Below are positions 61,561 to 64,000 of a stretch of 64,000 bases of DNA, in pieces. Position 1 is the first letter of the stretch; each line of letters begins with the position of its first letter. The translations under genes and the position numbers were made by a program. The DNA comes from Gp1-AA133 sp964641665 (GTDB taxonomy: Bacteria; Acidobacteriota; Terriglobia; Terriglobales; Acidobacteriaceae), in contig CAZXKO010000117.1 of assembly GCA_964641665.1 (NCBI GenBank), positions 1 to 64,000 on the forward strand, given 5' to 3'. The notes beneath the pieces are model-generated. The model was not told the origin of the DNA, searched no databases, and saw only the letters and a program-made list of their open reading frames with translations.

Positions 61561-62481
61561 CTAGCGGACTGGGGCGGCTCCGAAAATCGGCCCGAGACTC
61601 GGGTCAAGGTCGGCGACTTTGTGCGTCTTACCCGTCTTCAAATTGAGCGTGGCCAACTCGGCGTGCGCAATGGGGACCCCGAAAGTGAAATTGAAGCCGT
61701 CGCTCACGGCCCTGAAGGCATAGAACTTCCCGTTGACCGCCACGATGGCGCTGAGGTGCCAGTCGGTGTTTGCGACGAAGGTTGCGGCTCCACTGCGGGG
61801 ATCGATCTGCCACAAATACGGAGACATGTATTCGTGGACCGGGGTCGGTGGAGTCTGGTTGGGATCGATGTCGAATGAGTCGAAGGTTGCATAAAGCTTT
61901 CCGTCGAGCCCGTAGAGGCCCTCGTCGCAGAGATTGAATGTGCCGTCGCTATTGAACGTGAGAGGAACGTTGGGATCAGGTCTCAAACCGGTCGTTCCGC
62001 CGCTGTGTCCGACAGGAGTCGCGGCGCTGGTCGCAAAATCCACGGCATAGAGATTGTTGCTGAAGTCGGTCACGTAGAGATCTCCACGGACCTTGGCAAG
62101 ATCGAAGGCGTTAAATCCCAGTGGTTGGCCGTTGTAGGTGATTGCGCGGAGGAGCGTTTCATCGCCTGTGGCGGTATCGATCTCGACCAGATAGCCGGCA
62201 TTGGCACCGGTCGTTACCAGGCTGAGGAGTGACCCATTCCACCACACAAGGTTTGACATGCCGTCCGGCGTGGGGCTGCCAATGGGAGTGAATTGGCCGT
62301 TAGCAAGGTCAACCGTGCCAAACTGCTGGCTTAGGGTAACGACGTAAACAAAAGGTGCGGCACTGGCAGATGTGAGAAGCAAGCCGCACACAAAGAACAC
62401 GACCAGCGACAATCGAGCGAATCTGGCCACTGGACGACCATAACCTGCCCGTTGCACCCACCTCAAGATTTTGGACTTCAT
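61561..62481 (-). CDS. Exported beta-propeller-like protein of unknown function
   Basis: The 306-residue protein starts at an ATG with AAGGAGGAG directly upstream. A signal peptide with an unusually long n-region (hydrophobic core about 24-42, LSLVVFFVCGLLLTSASAA) precedes a repeated pattern typical of a beta-propeller: FVYVVTLSQQFGTVDLANGQFTPIG, GYLVEIDTATGDETLL, LYVTDFSNNLYAVDFATSAATPVG, YLWQIDPRSGAATFV, KFYAFRA, ELATLNLKTGKTHKVADL. Each blade has an [AV/VD/ID]xxTG-like turn. It resembles DUF4394/NHL-like propellers but no family was recognised with certainty. Confidence 0.65.
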   Translation of the reverse strand: MKSKILRWVQRAGYGRPVARFARLSLVVFFVCGLLLTSASAAPFVYVVTLSQQFGTVDLANGQFTPIGSPTPDGMSNLVWWNGSLLSLVTTGANAGYLVEIDTATGDETLLRAITYNGQPLGFNAFDLAKVRGDLYVTDFSNNLYAVDFATSAATPVGHSGGTTGLRPDPNVPLTFNSDGTFNLCDEGLYGLDGKLYATFDSFDIDPNQTPPTPVHEYMSPYLWQIDPRSGAATFVANTDWHLSAIVAVNGKFYAFRAVSDGFNFTFGVPIAHAELATLNLKTGKTHKVADLDPSLGPIFGAAPVR

Positions 62482-62604
62482 AACTCCTCCTTATTTACAT
62501 TATTTACATTGCGCAATTACGCGCTAATCGGTTTTGGATTTCTGTACGCGTTTGAGCAGGGAGTTCAGGCACATCAAGTGCGTGCCATCTGGGGCCTGCG
62601 AATG

Positions 62605-64000
62605 GGGACACTGCGGCAAGGCTTATCGGTGCAGCTTGAGCAGTCGCCCTTCCTTCGTTTGGCTTCCGATGAACGGATTCACGAAACGCTCCGGCTGATG
62701 GGCCAACCGACCGATGCGCATTTAACCCCTGAAATGGCTCGGGAAGTTTGCGAGCGAACCGGAAGCGCCGCAGTGTTGAACGGTTCCATTGCAACCCTCG
62801 GAAGCCAGTACGTCTTGGGAGCCAAAGCTGTCAATTGTCACAATGGCGAAGTTCTTGACGAGGAGCAAGTGCAGGCAAGTCGCAAGGAAGAAGTTTTGAA
62901 TGCCCTGGACCAGGTCGCAAGGAGGTTCAGGAGCCGCGTTGGGGAGTCGCTCGCAAGTGTGGGGCAACACGATACGCCGCTAGCGCAGGCTACGACTCCA
63001 TCTTTGGATGCGCTGAAGGCTTACAGCAGGGGCCTGGCAGTTAGTAGATTCCAATCCTCAAGCTGCTATCCCATTTTTCACACAAGCCGTCGAAATCGAT
63101 CCCCAATTCGCCATTGCACATGCCGCGCTGGGGCTCATGTATGGTCACACAGGCGAATCTGCTCTTGCGTCCGCGCACACCAGCAAGGCGTACGAATTGC
63201 GCGATCGTGTCAGCGAGCAGGAGAAGCTTTTCATCACCGCCTATTATGCGGGGCGGACGACCGGAAACCAGGAAAAGGCGCAACAAATTTGCCAAGCGTG
63301 GTCACGATCCTATCCCCGCGACACGACTCCACACGATTTCTTGGCCGGCTTCACTTATACCGGCTTAGGCAAATTTGAGAGGGCTGTGGAAGAGGCCCAG
63401 AAATCCATCGAGCTCGATCCTGATGCCCCCATTGGATATCTCAACCTCGCTTCCGACTACATCTACCTTGACCGTTTGGGGGATGCCAAGGTGGCCCTTA
63501 AGAGGGCCGCGGACCGTAAACTGGAAATGCCGGACTTCCTCGTTTTGAGATACGACTTGGCGTTCTTAAAGTCCGACGATTCAGTGATGGCACGTGAAGT
63601 GTCCTTGAGTCAACGTAACTCGGAAGCGGAAGATTGGCTCTCACATCACGAGTCATTTGTGCTGGCTTACAGCGGCCGACTACGTGACGCGCGGAACATG
63701 TCGTTGCAGGCGGCAGAGTTGGCGCAGCAGGCTGGACATGGCGAACGAGCCGCTCTGTTCGAAATCGGAGCAGCGCTGCGGGAAGCATTTTTCGGCAATC
63801 CCACTATCGCCACGCAGCGAGCGTCGTCAGCACTTGCACTCGCGAAAGACCGCGAAGTAGAGTACGGCGCTGCCTTGGCTCTGGCTCTCGCGGGTAGTTC
63901 TTCGCGGGCGCAAACTCTGGCCGACGACTTGGAGAAGAATTTCCCGGAAGACACTTCCGTCAGGTTTAGCTACCTGCCCGTGCTTCGTGCGATTCTTGCG
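62605..64000 (+). pseudogene. C-terminal part of a TolB/TPR-type Ser/Thr kinase, frameshifted
   Basis: From GTLRQGLSVQLEQSPFLRLASDERI on, the sequence follows the acidobacterial kinase family whose C-terminus has ERTGSAAVLNGSIATLGSQYVLGAKAVNCHNGEVLDEEQVQASRKEEVLNAL and TPSLDALKAYSRGLAVS. At about 63045-63055 the frame changes (one extra base or two missing). The next frame spells AAIPFFTQAVEIDPQFAIAHAALGLMYGHTGESALA and TPR-like repeats, and stays open to the window end. The kinase domain is missing: codons before 62605 are unrelated. Hence a doubly defective remnant, unless the shift is a sequencing error. Confidence 0.75.

Noticed and set aside
27814..64000. The kinase stub at 27814-27948 and the kinase tail at 62605-64000 as two halves of one gene split by the island
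   Set aside because: They are on opposite strands and the stub is broken on the side facing left, so a simple insertion cannot have separated them.
1..64000. CRISPR array or phage genes
   Set aside because: No regularly spaced identical repeats with unique spacers and no capsid, tail or terminase-like proteins were seen.

Overview
The window looks like chromosomal DNA of an Acidobacteriota bacterium (Terriglobia or Koribacter-like). The evidence is two very large Oar-type outer-membrane receptors with a carboxypeptidase-like N-terminal domain, three neighbouring secreted VWFA proteins of the acidobacterial type, a CRTAC1/FG-GAP protein, many TPR proteins, and dispersed intergenic repeats. 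No rRNA, CRISPR array, phage gene or complete tRNA was found.

Left part (1-24,259) is backbone. On the minus strand: a small exported protein, an FtsB/DivIC-like protein overlapping a phosphohexomutase, a heptad-repeat exported protein, two sulfur amino acid enzymes (trans-sulfuration enzyme and cysteine synthase), a DinB gene with an in-frame stop, and two VWFA proteins; a third VWFA copy is broken by two single-base frameshifts. On the plus strand: cutA, a DUF1015 protein, an amidase-GerMN-rph cell-envelope/RNA cluster, a RAYT transposase flanked by its own inverted REP sequences, a LacD-type aldolase with a clean terminator, an S4 protein, a second cysteine synthase-like enzyme, an SDR, and an ArsR-VOC-SRPBCC operon whose promoter implies a leaderless mRNA.

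Junction (24,260-28,000). A 46-nt 3' fragment of a tRNA-Asp gene sits where the gene content changes. It has the form of an integration scar. To its right lie a 5'-truncated, twice-frameshifted GH3 glucosidase, a LacI regulator, a broken multiheme cytochrome and the first 45 codons of a Ser/Thr kinase.

Right part (28,000-62,500) is a plant-hemicellulose utilisation region with no SusD. Cluster A has receptor 1, two CE1-type esterases and a GH3-PA14 enzyme. A membrane-anchored winged-helix protein with two malectin-like domains and a GH51 arabinofuranosidase follow upstream. Cluster B is a tight minus-strand series: receptor 2, a TPR lipoprotein-like protein, GH31 alpha-xylosidase, a LacI regulator and GH36 alpha-galactosidase. 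A second membrane regulator with the same N-terminal domain is divergent from cluster B. A GH9 endoglucanase lies further right. The enzyme set (GH9, GH31, GH3, GH51, GH36, esterases) fits xyloglucan or arabinoxylan breakdown. Two LacI-type palindromes sharing 13 identical bases lie upstream of receptor 1 and of the malectin regulator, which suggests one regulator controls both. The window ends in a frameshifted C-terminal half of a kinase/TPR gene.
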